Source: an uncultured Chryseobacterium sp. (GTDB lineage Bacteria > Bacteroidota > Bacteroidia > Flavobacteriales > Weeksellaceae). From it: a DNA stretch of 56,802 nt. Every line of letters starts with the position of its first letter. The stretch's first letter is position 1. The notes beneath the pieces were generated by a model. The model was not told the origin of the DNA. It searched no databases and was given only the letters and a program-made list of their open reading frames with translations. Positions 25,213-30,868 of the stretch are shown one piece after another. A program made the position numbers and the translations under genes. The stretch covers positions 1-56,802 of the forward strand of contig CAJYGB010000002.1 in assembly GCA_913774355.1 (NCBI GenBank), written 5' to 3'.

Positions 25213-25273
25213 ATCAGAAATCAGAGAGGAAACGATAATCCTCTGTAATGTTTAACAATAAAAAACAGTAACC

Positions 25274-26791
25274 ATGAAATTTAATTTTTTGAGAAAAGAG
25301 AATAAAGCAGTGATGAGCTACGAAGGTGCAAAAGCATATACGATGACTCCTGCGGAAGAACTATACAGTGCTGTTGTAACAACAGGATTATCCAACGCAA
25401 CCTATGAAAAGGGAAATGAAAGACTGGCGAGAATCCAGGCTCTGATTCAGAAAAACGATCCGGAATTCGTAGCCAAACTGGCTGTGTATGCAAGAAAAGA
25501 AATGTATCTGCGTTCGGTGCCCTTGGTATTAACGACCGAATTGGCGAAGCAGGCTTCCGGTACCGACCTGGTAAGCAGGACCGTTGACGGCGTCATCCAG
25601 AGAGCGGATGAAATCACCGAATTGCTGGCGTATTACCAGATGGCCAATGAAAGAACCGATCTGAAAAAGCTCAACCGGCTTTCAAAACAGATCCAGAAAG
25701 GCCTGGTGAAATCCTTTAACAAGTTTGACGAATACCAGTTTGCCAAATATAACAGAAAAGCGGAAGTCACTTTGAAAGACGCCCTGTTCCTCGTTCACCC
25801 GAAAGCAAAAGATGAAAACCAGCAGACTGTTTTCAACAAAATCGTAAATGATTCCCTGGAAACGCCTTACACCTGGGAAGTGGAGCTTTCCGTACTCGGT
25901 CAGACAAAATTTGCTGATGAAGCGGAAAGAAAAACAGCTTTCAAAGACAAATGGGAAGAATTGATCTTCAGCAACAAGCTGGGCTATATGGCGACCCTGA
26001 GAAACCTGAGGAATATTCTGGAAGCCGGTGTCTCTTCTCAGGCGATGGAAAAAGTTTGCAGGTATCTGTCGGATGAAAAAGCCGTAAGAAATTCAAAGCA
26101 GCTGCCGTTCAGGTTTCTGGCAGCCTACCGTGAGCTGAAAACTATCGGTTCCCCTTACCTGTCTTCTGTCCTGGAAGCGCTGGAAGATGCAGTAACGGTG
26201 AGTGCAAAGAACATCAGAGGCTTCGGTTTTGATACTTCCGTGGTCATTGCGGCCGACGTATCGGGTTCCATGCAGCAGCCGGTTTCCCCGAAATCCAAAG
26301 TATTGCTGTATGACATTGGCCTGCTGATGTCGATGATGCTGCAGTCACAGTGTAAAAACGTCATCTCAGGAATGTTCGGTGATACCTGGAAAAGGGTTAC
26401 GATGCCTAAAAACGGGATCCTGAGAAACGTGGATGAGTTCTATAAAAGGGAAGGTGAAGTAGGATATTCCACCAACGGTTACCTGGTGATCGAAGACCTG
26501 TTGAACAGAGGGGAAAAAATAGATAAAGTCATGCTGTTTACCGATACCCAACTCTGGAACAGCAACGGAACCCGGAATTCTTTTGAAGATTCATGGAATC
26601 AGTATAAGAGATTCAACCCGGAAGCGAAACTATATATTTTCGACCTGGCAGGTTACGGAAAGCAGCCCTTGGATGTCAGAAAAAATGACGTGTACCTGAT
26701 CGCAGGTTGGTCAGACAAAATCTTTGATGTCCTGAATGCTTTGGAAGACCGGAAATCGGCAGTAGAAATGATTAAAAAAGTGGTGCTGTAA
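25274..26791 (+). CDS. rsr: TROVE-vWA protein, Ro60/Rsr orthologue
   Basis: A 505-residue orthologue of Ro60/Rsr. Residues about 20-320 form the HEAT-repeat TROVE ring that binds misfolded RNA 3' ends and Y RNA. Residues 321-505 form a vWA domain with the MIDAS motif VVIAADVSGSM (D328, S330, S332 as DxSxS). Length agrees with bacterial Rsr. In other bacteria Rsr binds Y RNA and tethers or feeds nucleases in RNA decay and repair. Here it has operator site 2, shared with the permuted RNA/slipin unit and two Y-RNA arrays, the expected arrangement for a Ro60 and its RNAs. The gene symbol is by family. Confidence 0.95.
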   Translation: MKFNFLRKENKAVMSYEGAKAYTMTPAEELYSAVVTTGLSNATYEKGNERLARIQALIQKNDPEFVAKLAVYARKEMYLRSVPLVLTTELAKQASGTDLVSRTVDGVIQRADEITELLAYYQMANERTDLKKLNRLSKQIQKGLVKSFNKFDEYQFAKYNRKAEVTLKDALFLVHPKAKDENQQTVFNKIVNDSLETPYTWEVELSVLGQTKFADEAERKTAFKDKWEELIFSNKLGYMATLRNLRNILEAGVSSQAMEKVCRYLSDEKAVRNSKQLPFRFLAAYRELKTIGSPYLSSVLEALEDAVTVSAKNIRGFGFDTSVVIAADVSGSMQQPVSPKSKVLLYDIGLLMSMMLQSQCKNVISGMFGDTWKRVTMPKNGILRNVDEFYKREGEVGYSTNGYLVIEDLLNRGEKIDKVMLFTDTQLWNSNGTRNSFEDSWNQYKRFNPEAKLYIFDLAGYGKQPLDVRKNDVYLIAGWSDKIFDVLNALEDRKSAVEMIKKVVL

Positions 26792-26805
26792 CAGGCACTG
26801 CTTTT
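26776..26805 (+). terminator. Putative terminator overlapping the Ro60 stop
   Basis: Stem AAAAGTGGTGC/GCACTGCTTTT, 11 bp with two G-U pairs, loop TGTAACAG containing the TAA stop, only four T. Moderate support. Confidence 0.55.
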
Positions 26806-27056
26806 AAATTAGTTATAAGTTATAAATAATGAATGATTTGAAGAATTGATTTGATCAGGAGCCTGATCCCGCTTTCCACTGTATCTTTTCCGCCCAAGCA
26901 AAAGCCTTACCAAAAAAGGATGCCGTTGCAATCGGGGCTATGAAAGATCCAAAAGTAGAAACAGAGAACAAATAGTAAATCCACGCAAGTTTTGAATTTC
27001 TGGTTCTTTTGTTTCAAGGCAAAGTGAACGATCTATCGCTGCTTCATTTCTATTAA
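26806..27056. repeat. Decayed intergenic region with repeat unit, copy 1
   Basis: No gene. It contains the dispersed element AACAGAGAA...CGCAAG...TTGAATTT-TGGTTCTTTTG-TTCAAGGCAAA (26953-27029), repeated at 28224-28349. It also includes the sequence GCCCAAGCAAAAGCCTTACC, which looks like a remnant of a coding or repeat unit I cannot name. Confidence 0.5.
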
Positions 27057-27069
27057 AATCATAAAATAA

Positions 27070-27123
27070 ATGGCAACTCATTTTTACAAAATCGAACAGG
27101 ATCTTTCTACCGAAGCTCATTAA
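27070..27123 (+). pseudogene. Short, possibly broken reading frame
   Basis: ATG at 27070 opens a 17-residue frame (THFYKIEQDLSTEAH) that stops at 27121-27123. The overlapping frame stays open from about 27057 through 27413 and encodes the 27186 product. An indel near 27120 could have split one gene, but this is only a possibility. Confidence 0.3.
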
Positions 27124-27185
27124 GCAATTCAGGAAGTGCTATTCTCAAAGATATTGTATTCCGGGGAGATAAAAATAAGCTTCCG

Positions 27186-27413
27186 TTGTATACTTTGAAC
27201 ATCATTAAAGAACTTGAAGCTGATAGTTTTAAGAAGACAAAACACATTCCCGATTTTAAAAGAAAAACAAAGACAAAAGGAAGCTATACCGAGAATAAAA
27301 ACAGTTTCATCAGCACAATAGGATTTTACCTGCTCATCGGAGCCGTTATATTGATTCCGGTCCTGGGATGGATAAAATTTTTTGAATTGATAAGTTCGTT
27401 ATTTTCAAATTAA
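27186..27413 (+). CDS. Small membrane protein, start uncertain
   Basis: A 75-residue product counted from a TTG at 27186, with a basic Lys-rich middle (KRKTKTKGSY) and one strong membrane helix (FISTIGFYLLIGAVILIPVLGWI) near the C-terminus. No ATG lies in frame upstream, although the frame remains open for another 130 bp, so it is either started by a rare codon or is the rest of a frameshifted gene. I do not recognise a family. It lies between the Ro60 gene and the Y-RNA arrays. Confidence 0.4.
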   Translation: MYTLNIIKELEADSFKKTKHIPDFKRKTKTKGSYTENKNSFISTIGFYLLIGAVILIPVLGWIKFFELISSLFSN

Positions 27414-27509
27414 ATAAGCATCAAGACAATAACAAATTAATTATAAGCAAAAAAATGAATAAGATTCGAAATATCATTCGCATATAGATGGAAATAAAGC
27501 ATTGTAATC

Positions 27510-28148
27510 ATGATAAAGCTTATTAATGCAATAGAAATTAATCCTTTACAATACGCCGGAGAAAACCATGACTTGCCTGAAATTTCAGATTATCCGGATC
27601 CTGAGGAGTGGTTTAGAAAATGGAAAGAAGTGGCTTCTGCATTAAACTGTAATTTTAAAGTCATTGGTGAAAATTCCGATTTGGTTGATATTGAAACAAT
27701 TGATGATGAAAACCTGGAAATGATTTTAGAAAAAGCTGAGAATTGGTGTGCTGCTTTTGATGGAGGAATTGTTATGACTGGAAATAATAAAATACGCATT
27801 GAACCGCAATGTTGTGGAAATATGGAGAATATACGGGAATGGCAAAAAATATTTGATAATAAAACATCTGATTGGTCAGAAATGTGGATCGGGCATCCCT
27901 GGATTTTTTACAGGAAGCAAAAAGGGAAAGTTCAGTTTTCAGATTATTCTGATATAGACTTAAAAGAAATTAAAGATATTGAACCAATTTTCGAAGTTGA
28001 TGAAGCCGAATTAAAAAATGAGTTTCAAAAAGTAAAACAATACCAGATACATTTTAAAAATAGAATTACTGCTATTTTGAAAAAAATGAATGTCGATAGC
28101 GCAGATGAAATTTCAGCACTGCTGATGGGTATCAATGAAATAAACTGA
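27510..28148 (+). CDS. Hypothetical protein between Ro60 and the Y-RNA arrays
   Basis: A 212-residue soluble acidic protein that I do not recognise. It has Trp-rich elements (DPEEWFRKWKEVASALN, MWIGHPWIFYRKQKGKVQFSDY) and two Cys in RIEPQCCGNMENI, with a helical C-terminus. The general pattern (small, acidic, Trp/Asp/Glu-rich, single-copy between repeats) resembles polymorphic-toxin immunity proteins such as SUKH or Imm families, but I see no decisive motif. Flanking copies of the same dispersed repeat (26953 and 28224) suggest it could have been inserted as a unit. Confidence 0.6.
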   Translation: MIKLINAIEINPLQYAGENHDLPEISDYPDPEEWFRKWKEVASALNCNFKVIGENSDLVDIETIDDENLEMILEKAENWCAAFDGGIVMTGNNKIRIEPQCCGNMENIREWQKIFDNKTSDWSEMWIGHPWIFYRKQKGKVQFSDYSDIDLKEIKDIEPIFEVDEAELKNEFQKVKQYQIHFKNRITAILKKMNVDSADEISALLMGINEIN

Positions 28149-28223
28149 CCTGGGAAATGCAGGCGTTAAGAAAATAGGCTGTGCGAACGTTAAGAAAATT
28201 CTACTGTCCGAAGCGCGACACAA

Positions 28224-28349
28224 AACTAAAAACAGAGAATAGACACCTAATTCGCGCAAGTTTAGAATTTTTAGAGCGTACAGTCGATTTTTAGCAGGAG
28301 TTTCCAAGTCTTGAATTTTTGGTTCTTTTGCTTCAAGGCAAAACGAACA
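28224..28349. repeat. Dispersed repeat unit, copy 2
   Basis: Second copy of the 26953 element with an extra segment of about 50 bp between its halves. Together the two copies flank 27186-28148 as direct repeats. Confidence 0.6.
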
Positions 28350-28362
28350 AATAAATTTCAAC

Positions 28363-28399
28363 TGCGTAAAAACAATGCGCACTAGTAGATTAATTTTGC
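28363..28399 (+). promoter_or_regulatory. Shared operator and promoter, site 3 (Y-RNA array 1)
   Basis: TGCGTA AAAACAA TGCGCA at 28363-28381, 13 nt to TTTGC at 28395-28399, inside a perfect TAATTTTG -7 element (28391-28398). Drives modules A, B and C. Confidence 0.9.
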
Positions 28400-28433
28400 T
28401 TCAACAAAAAACAACAACCATGAGAACTTAAAA

Positions 28434-28565
28434 AAGCAAGTGTCGTAAAACAGAATTTCTTCGTTTCGGGGATGGCAATGCAGGTTCGAATCCTGCTCCC
28501 GGAAGTTCCGGGATAGTGTAAAGGATCACTCCATCGGTAAGTCTCTGTCTGCTTTTACCTTGCTT
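28434..28565 (+). ncRNA. Y-RNA-like module A with permuted tRNA cargo
   Basis: Closing helix AAGCAAG (28434) with CTTGCTT (28559), followed inward by UG/UA pairs around an extra C at 28558. Conserved hairpin TGTCGTA...CTTCG at 28441-28463. Cargo in permuted order: GATGG (28471), T arm GCAGG TTCGAAT CCTGC, acceptor TCCCGGA (28497-28503), loop AGT, acceptor TCCGGGA (28507-28513), D arm GTG...CAC, CCATC (28531). GATGG pairs with CCATC as the anticodon stem. Every tRNA helix is Watson-Crick. The acceptor is closed by a 3-nt loop, so this RNA cannot be aminoacylated as it stands. Confidence 0.88.
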
Positions 28566-28573
28566 AAAAAACT

Positions 28574-28645
28574 AACCGGTGCCGTAAGAAAAGAATTCCT
28601 TCGATTTCCACTTGAACCAGAGTCTTTTCGCTGCATCGCCCGGTT
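28574..28645 (+). ncRNA. Y-RNA-like module B, minimal
   Basis: 72-nt module. Closing helix AACCGG/CCGGTT, extra C at 28639, conserved hairpin TGCCGTA...CTTCG at 28580-28603. There is no tRNA-like cargo, only about 30 nt. It aligns with module D (28827), which opens the second array. Confidence 0.82.
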
Positions 28646-28650
28646 TAAAC

Positions 28651-28739
28651 AACCAATGTCGTTACCGTAAGAGATCCATCGTCATACTTAACATTTGAAT
28701 AGATAACCAAACTCTTATAAACTGTTACTTGGTTTTTTT
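28651..28739 (+). ncRNA. Y-RNA-like module C, doubling as terminator
   Basis: Closing helix AACCAA (28651) with TTGGTT (28729), extra C at 28728, then a T-run to 28739. The conserved hairpin is degenerate (TGTCGTT...CATCG). An alternative AACCAA at 28705 can pair with the same TTGGTT to form a conventional terminator, so module C probably ends array 1. Confidence 0.75.
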
Positions 28740-28754
28740 AAAAATAATTTTAAC

Positions 28755-28790
28755 TGCGTAAAAATAATGCGCACTTAAGCTATATTTTGC
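28755..28790 (+). promoter_or_regulatory. Shared operator and promoter, site 4 (Y-RNA array 2)
   Basis: TGCGTA AAAATAA TGCGCA at 28755-28773, 12 nt to TTTGC at 28786-28790. Drives modules D-K. It lies 16 nt after the array 1 T-run. Confidence 0.9.
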
Positions 28791-28826
28791 AAAAAGAAAA
28801 TACAATAACCATAAAAACTCAAAAAC

Positions 28827-28897
28827 AACCGATGCCGTTAGAAAGGGTTCCTTCGACTTTCATTGAACTAAAAACGCTTTCTGAAGATTGCTCGGTT
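28827..28897 (+). ncRNA. Y-RNA-like module D, minimal
   Basis: 71 nt. Closing helix AACCGA/TCGGTT, extra C at 28891, hairpin TGCCGTT...CTTCG at 28833-28855. The closing helix covaries with module B (G to A with C to T), which is strong evidence for structure. Confidence 0.82.
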
Positions 28898-28905
28898 TAA
28901 ATAAC

Positions 28906-29027
28906 TTACAGATGCCGTAGATAAAAGCTACTTCATTTTTTACAGAGGTTCAAATCCTTTCGCCGGAAGGTGTGGCTGAGTGGCTAGGCTGATTTAAAGA
29001 CCGCTTTTATCATTGTTTGCCTTGTAA
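28906..29027 (+). ncRNA. Y-RNA-like module E, Ser/Leu-type permuted cargo
   Basis: Closing helix TTACA-G with C-T-TGTAA (one bulge), hairpin TGCCGTA...CTTCA at 28913-28935. Cargo: T arm AGAGG TTCAAAT CCTTT (28944-28960), a 4-bp acceptor-like stem CGCC-GGAA-GGTG closed by a tetraloop, then a class II D arm TGGCTGAGTGGCTAGGCT like that of tRNA-Ser or Leu. No clear anticodon stem. Confidence 0.72.
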
Positions 29028-29049
29028 TTTTTAAAATAGTATAAAAATA

Positions 29050-29191
29050 AAATCAGGTATCGTTTCAGAATCATACTTCGATACTTAAACATTGGGTCGC
29101 AGGTTCGATTACTGCCATTCCTGTGGTAAACGGGATGTAGCTCAGCAGGTAGAGCAGATGACAGAAGATTCTAACAGGGTTACCTTGATTT
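29050..29191 (+). ncRNA. Y-RNA-like module F with permuted tRNA cargo
   Basis: Closing helix AAATCA-GG with CC-T-TGATTT, hairpin TATCG...CTTCGATA at 29058-29084. Cargo: CATT (29090), T arm GCAGG TTCGATT ACTGC with one mismatch, acceptor CATTCCT (29116-29122), about 8-nt linker, acceptor CGGGATG (29131-29137, 6 of 7 paired), D arm GCTC...GAGC, GATG (29157). GATG pairs with CATT as the anticodon stem. Confidence 0.8.
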
Positions 29192-29197
29192 AAAAAC

Positions 29198-29324
29198 AAA
29201 AGAGTGCCGTAGGAAAGGCTTACTTCGGATAAAATATAGACCTCAGAATCTATGAACAAGTGCAATTTCCCGAATAAAAGTAGGGATCAGGTGCATGTCT
29301 GCTTTTTCGCCTTTTGCCTCTTTT
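29198..29324 (+). ncRNA. Y-RNA-like module G, unidentified cargo
   Basis: Closing helix AAAAGAG/CTCTTTT, extra C at 29317, hairpin TGCCGTA...CTTCGG at 29205-29228. Cargo contains an ATAGA-CCTCAGAA-TCTAT hairpin resembling an anticodon arm and a TCCC/GGGA hairpin; no T arm is visible. Confidence 0.75.
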
Positions 29325-29338
29325 TTAATATAAAATCA

Positions 29339-29469
29339 TATCGGGTGTCGTAGTACAGAAATACTTCGTTCCAGGCTTAAGATGCAGGTTCAGATCCTGC
29401 CTGTGAAAAACAGTCGTCTAAAGAGCAGGACGTAAGCCGTAAGTGTCTGTATGGCAAATTACCCCGATA
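29339..29469 (+). ncRNA. Y-RNA-like module H with permuted tRNA cargo
   Basis: Closing helix TATCGGG/CCCGATA, extra C at 29462, hairpin TGTCGTA...CTTCG at 29346-29368. Cargo: GGCTTA (29374), T arm GCAGG TTCAGAT CCTGC, shortened acceptor CTGT-GAAAA-ACAG, D arm CGTC...GACG, TAAGCC (29433). TAAGCC and GGCTTA form a perfect 6-bp anticodon stem across the permutation. Confidence 0.85.
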
Positions 29470-29475
29470 GAAACC

Positions 29476-29584
29476 AAGAGTGCCGTTAGAGAAAACTTAC
29501 TTCGGTTAATCTTATGATGTTGGTTCCACTCCAGAATAAACCTTAATGGGTTTATATAAAGGGTTTTCTCATCTTTTGCCTCTT
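29476..29584 (+). ncRNA. Y-RNA-like module I, T arm plus closed acceptor
   Basis: Closing helix AAGAG/CTCTT, extra C at 29579, hairpin TGCCGTT...CTTCGG at 29481-29505. Cargo: T-arm-like TTGG TTCCACT CCAG, then a 7-bp closed stem ATAAACC/GGTTTAT where the acceptor would be. The D arm is missing, so it resembles a capped minihelix. Confidence 0.72.
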
Positions 29585-29600
29585 TTAATAAAAAAAAGTT

Positions 29601-29826
29601 ACAGATAAGTGTCGTAGAAAAAGGGTACTTCGTAAATATAACGGCCCTAAGGTAGCGTCATTCGGGCGACCGAACCGGTGAAGTTGGGTTGAAAACCAAC
29701 CGGGCAAAAGTTTTCGTAAGAAAGCGCAAGTCTCCCGTAGATGTAGAATTGCCGGCTCACTGCCCGAAAAGGGTAAGAGCGGCGCTCTGAAAAGAGCATC
29801 CCTTTTCCGCTTTTTACCTTATCTGT
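29601..29826 (+). ncRNA. Y-RNA-like module J with 23S rRNA-like cargo
   Basis: The longest module (226 nt). Perfect 9-bp closing helix ACAGATAAG/CTTATCTGT, extra C at 29817, hairpin TGTCGTA...CTTCG at 29610-29632. Positions 29637-29657 read TATAACGG-CCCTAAGGTAGCG, matching the universal helix 69-71 segment of large-subunit rRNA (the I-CeuI target region) with one difference, C for T after TATAACGG. Further hairpins follow (TTCGG/CCGAA, GTTGG/CCAAC, GCTCT-GAAA-AGAGC). No tRNA-like parts are visible. Confidence 0.82.
29637..29657 (+). other. 23S rRNA helix 69-71 mimic segment
   Basis: 21-nt match, with one substitution, to the conserved LSU rRNA sequence around E. coli position 1930. It begins 5 nt after the conserved hairpin of module J. 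The flanking sequence does not continue as rRNA, so it is a grafted element rather than an rRNA gene fragment of useful length. Confidence 0.85.
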
Positions 29827-29832
29827 ATACAA

Positions 29833-30023
29833 TAAACAAGTGCCGTAGAATAGTGTTACTTCGCTCATTACGACGGGGTCGCGGGTTCAAGTCCCGCCTT
29901 TTCCACCATGCAAAACACAAAATCCAGATAGGAAAAGTAGCTCAGTTGGTTAGAGCACGCATAGACGCTTTTCGGTTCGACTCCGGCAGAACGATGCCCC
30001 GCTTTTTCTTTACCCGTGTATTA
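29833..30023 (+). ncRNA. Y-RNA-like module K, permuted tRNA with encoded CCA
   Basis: Conserved hairpin TGCCGTA...CTTCG at 29841-29863. The closing helix is weaker (TAA-ACA with TGT-A-TTA). Cargo: T arm GCGGG TTCAAGT CCCGC (29881-29897), acceptor CTTTTCC (29898-29904), A, CCA (29906-29908), a 22-nt linker, acceptor GGAAAAG (29931-29937), D arm GCTCAGTTGGTTAGAGC. The acceptor pairs perfectly. The encoded CCA and open linker resemble permuted pre-tRNA genes of red algae, so processing could free a real 3' end. A second TTCGACT T-loop-like sequence lies at 29975. Confidence 0.82.
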
Positions 30024-30034
30024 CCTTTACAAAA

Positions 30035-30068
30035 AAATCCGGTGAATTAAATATTCACCGGATTTTTT
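30035..30068 (+). terminator. Intrinsic terminator of Y-RNA array 2
   Basis: 13-bp stem AAATCCGGTGAAT/ATTCACCGGATTT with 5-nt loop and T-run. It ends the transcript started at site 4. Confidence 0.93.
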
Positions 30069-30091
30069 ATTTCAGGGTGCAGAACCCGGAG

Positions 30092-30439
30092 TTATTTTTT
30101 GGAAGTTATTTTTTGATACTCTTCCTCAAAGGTCTTCTTCCATTTGGCAATGGTTGTTCTGCTTATTTTATATTTCTTAGACATAAAATTCGTAGAGAGG
30201 CCATGTTTCTCCTGGTACTGAAGCAGCTTCAGCATGGTTTTTTTATCATACGTCTTCAGCTTCTGGTTGTTCCTCAGACTTTCTTTTGACGATTCAAAAA
30301 CCAGATCATTAAACTTCAGGATATCTTCCGTTGTTTTCAGGTTTTTTATAAGCCGCTGTACCTTAGGATCCTCCAGTTTTTCGGGATCCCTTTCTTTCAG
30401 CATGTCTTGGTAAATTTTTGTGTAATTAGGGCGCATCAT
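30092..30439 (-). CDS. Helix-turn-helix transposase-like protein
   Basis: A 115-residue basic protein with a C-terminal helix-turn-helix (LSTNFMSKKYKISRTTIAKWKKTF, about residues 80-103) of the IS3/IS630-like orphan HTH type. The N-terminal half is charged and helical. It lies 12 bp after (in its own direction) another HTH gene that ends in a similar HTH, and the two are probably cotranscribed. Such small HTH genes are multicopy in Chryseobacterium and usually annotated as transposases, though no catalytic DDE domain is present. It converges on the terminator of the Y-RNA array. Confidence 0.7.
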   Translation of the reverse strand: MMRPNYTKIYQDMLKERDPEKLEDPKVQRLIKNLKTTEDILKFNDLVFESSKESLRNNQKLKTYDKKTMLKLLQYQEKHGLSTNFMSKKYKISRTTIAKWKKTFEEEYQKITSKK

Positions 30440-30451
30440 TTTTTTCAGGAT

Positions 30452-30868
30452 TTAAATTTTTTGAAGCCAACGGTGCAACGTACTTTTGGGAATGGAATAT
30501 TCGTCGATAATTTCGCTGTGTGTCATTTCTCCGGACTGAATCTTCCCGATAATGAAATCCTTAATCTCCTGAGTATAAATATTCTTCCTGAAATAAGGAA
30601 TCTTATCGGATTTCGGATTTTTAGTCTTATCTACCGCAGAAGGAGGCGAATAAAGGATCAGGTGGGAACTGTATATCCTGAAAAAATCATATTCCAGTAA
30701 TTTTGAGCATCTCAACAGAAGATCTGTATCTATAGATTTGCTTTCATACATTTTTTCAACGGCTTCTTCATCTTTTTTCAGGAAGCTGCATACTCTTTCT
30801 GAGCTCAATTCCAGTTCATTAACTCTTTCTTTAATAAACTTTCCGATATGTATTTCTTTGTACAACAT
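30452..30868 (-). CDS. HTH transposase-like protein, first gene of pair
   Basis: A 138-residue protein with an N-terminal HTH-like section (IGKFIKERVNELELSSERVCSFLKKDEEAVEKMY) and a C-terminal HTH (MTHSEIIDEYSIPKSTLHRWLQKI). This is the architecture of a common Chryseobacterium family labelled transposase; no nuclease domain is visible. It may instead be a DNA-binding regulator. As the only DNA-binding pair next to the Y-RNA arrays, it is a weak candidate regulator of the shared operator. Confidence 0.7.
   Translation of the reverse strand: MLYKEIHIGKFIKERVNELELSSERVCSFLKKDEEAVEKMYESKSIDTDLLLRCSKLLEYDFFRIYSSHLILYSPPSAVDKTKNPKSDKIPYFRKNIYTQEIKDFIIGKIQSGEMTHSEIIDEYSIPKSTLHRWLQKI

Noticed and set aside
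22463..28790. Sigma-54 promoters (GG-N10-GC) at the TTTGC sites
   Set aside because: GG is absent or misplaced in all four; the spacing fits a -7 TAnnTTTG/TACTTTG element plus a separate operator instead.
29637..29657. An rRNA gene fragment
   Set aside because: Only 21 nt match and the flanks do not continue as rRNA, so it is not a pseudogene of useful length; it is kept as a grafted segment in module J.
28434..30023. CRISPR-like array reading of the periodic TGYCGTA...CTTCG motifs
   Set aside because: Spacing varies from about 70 to 230 nt, units have covarying terminal helices and structured cargo, and no cas genes are present.
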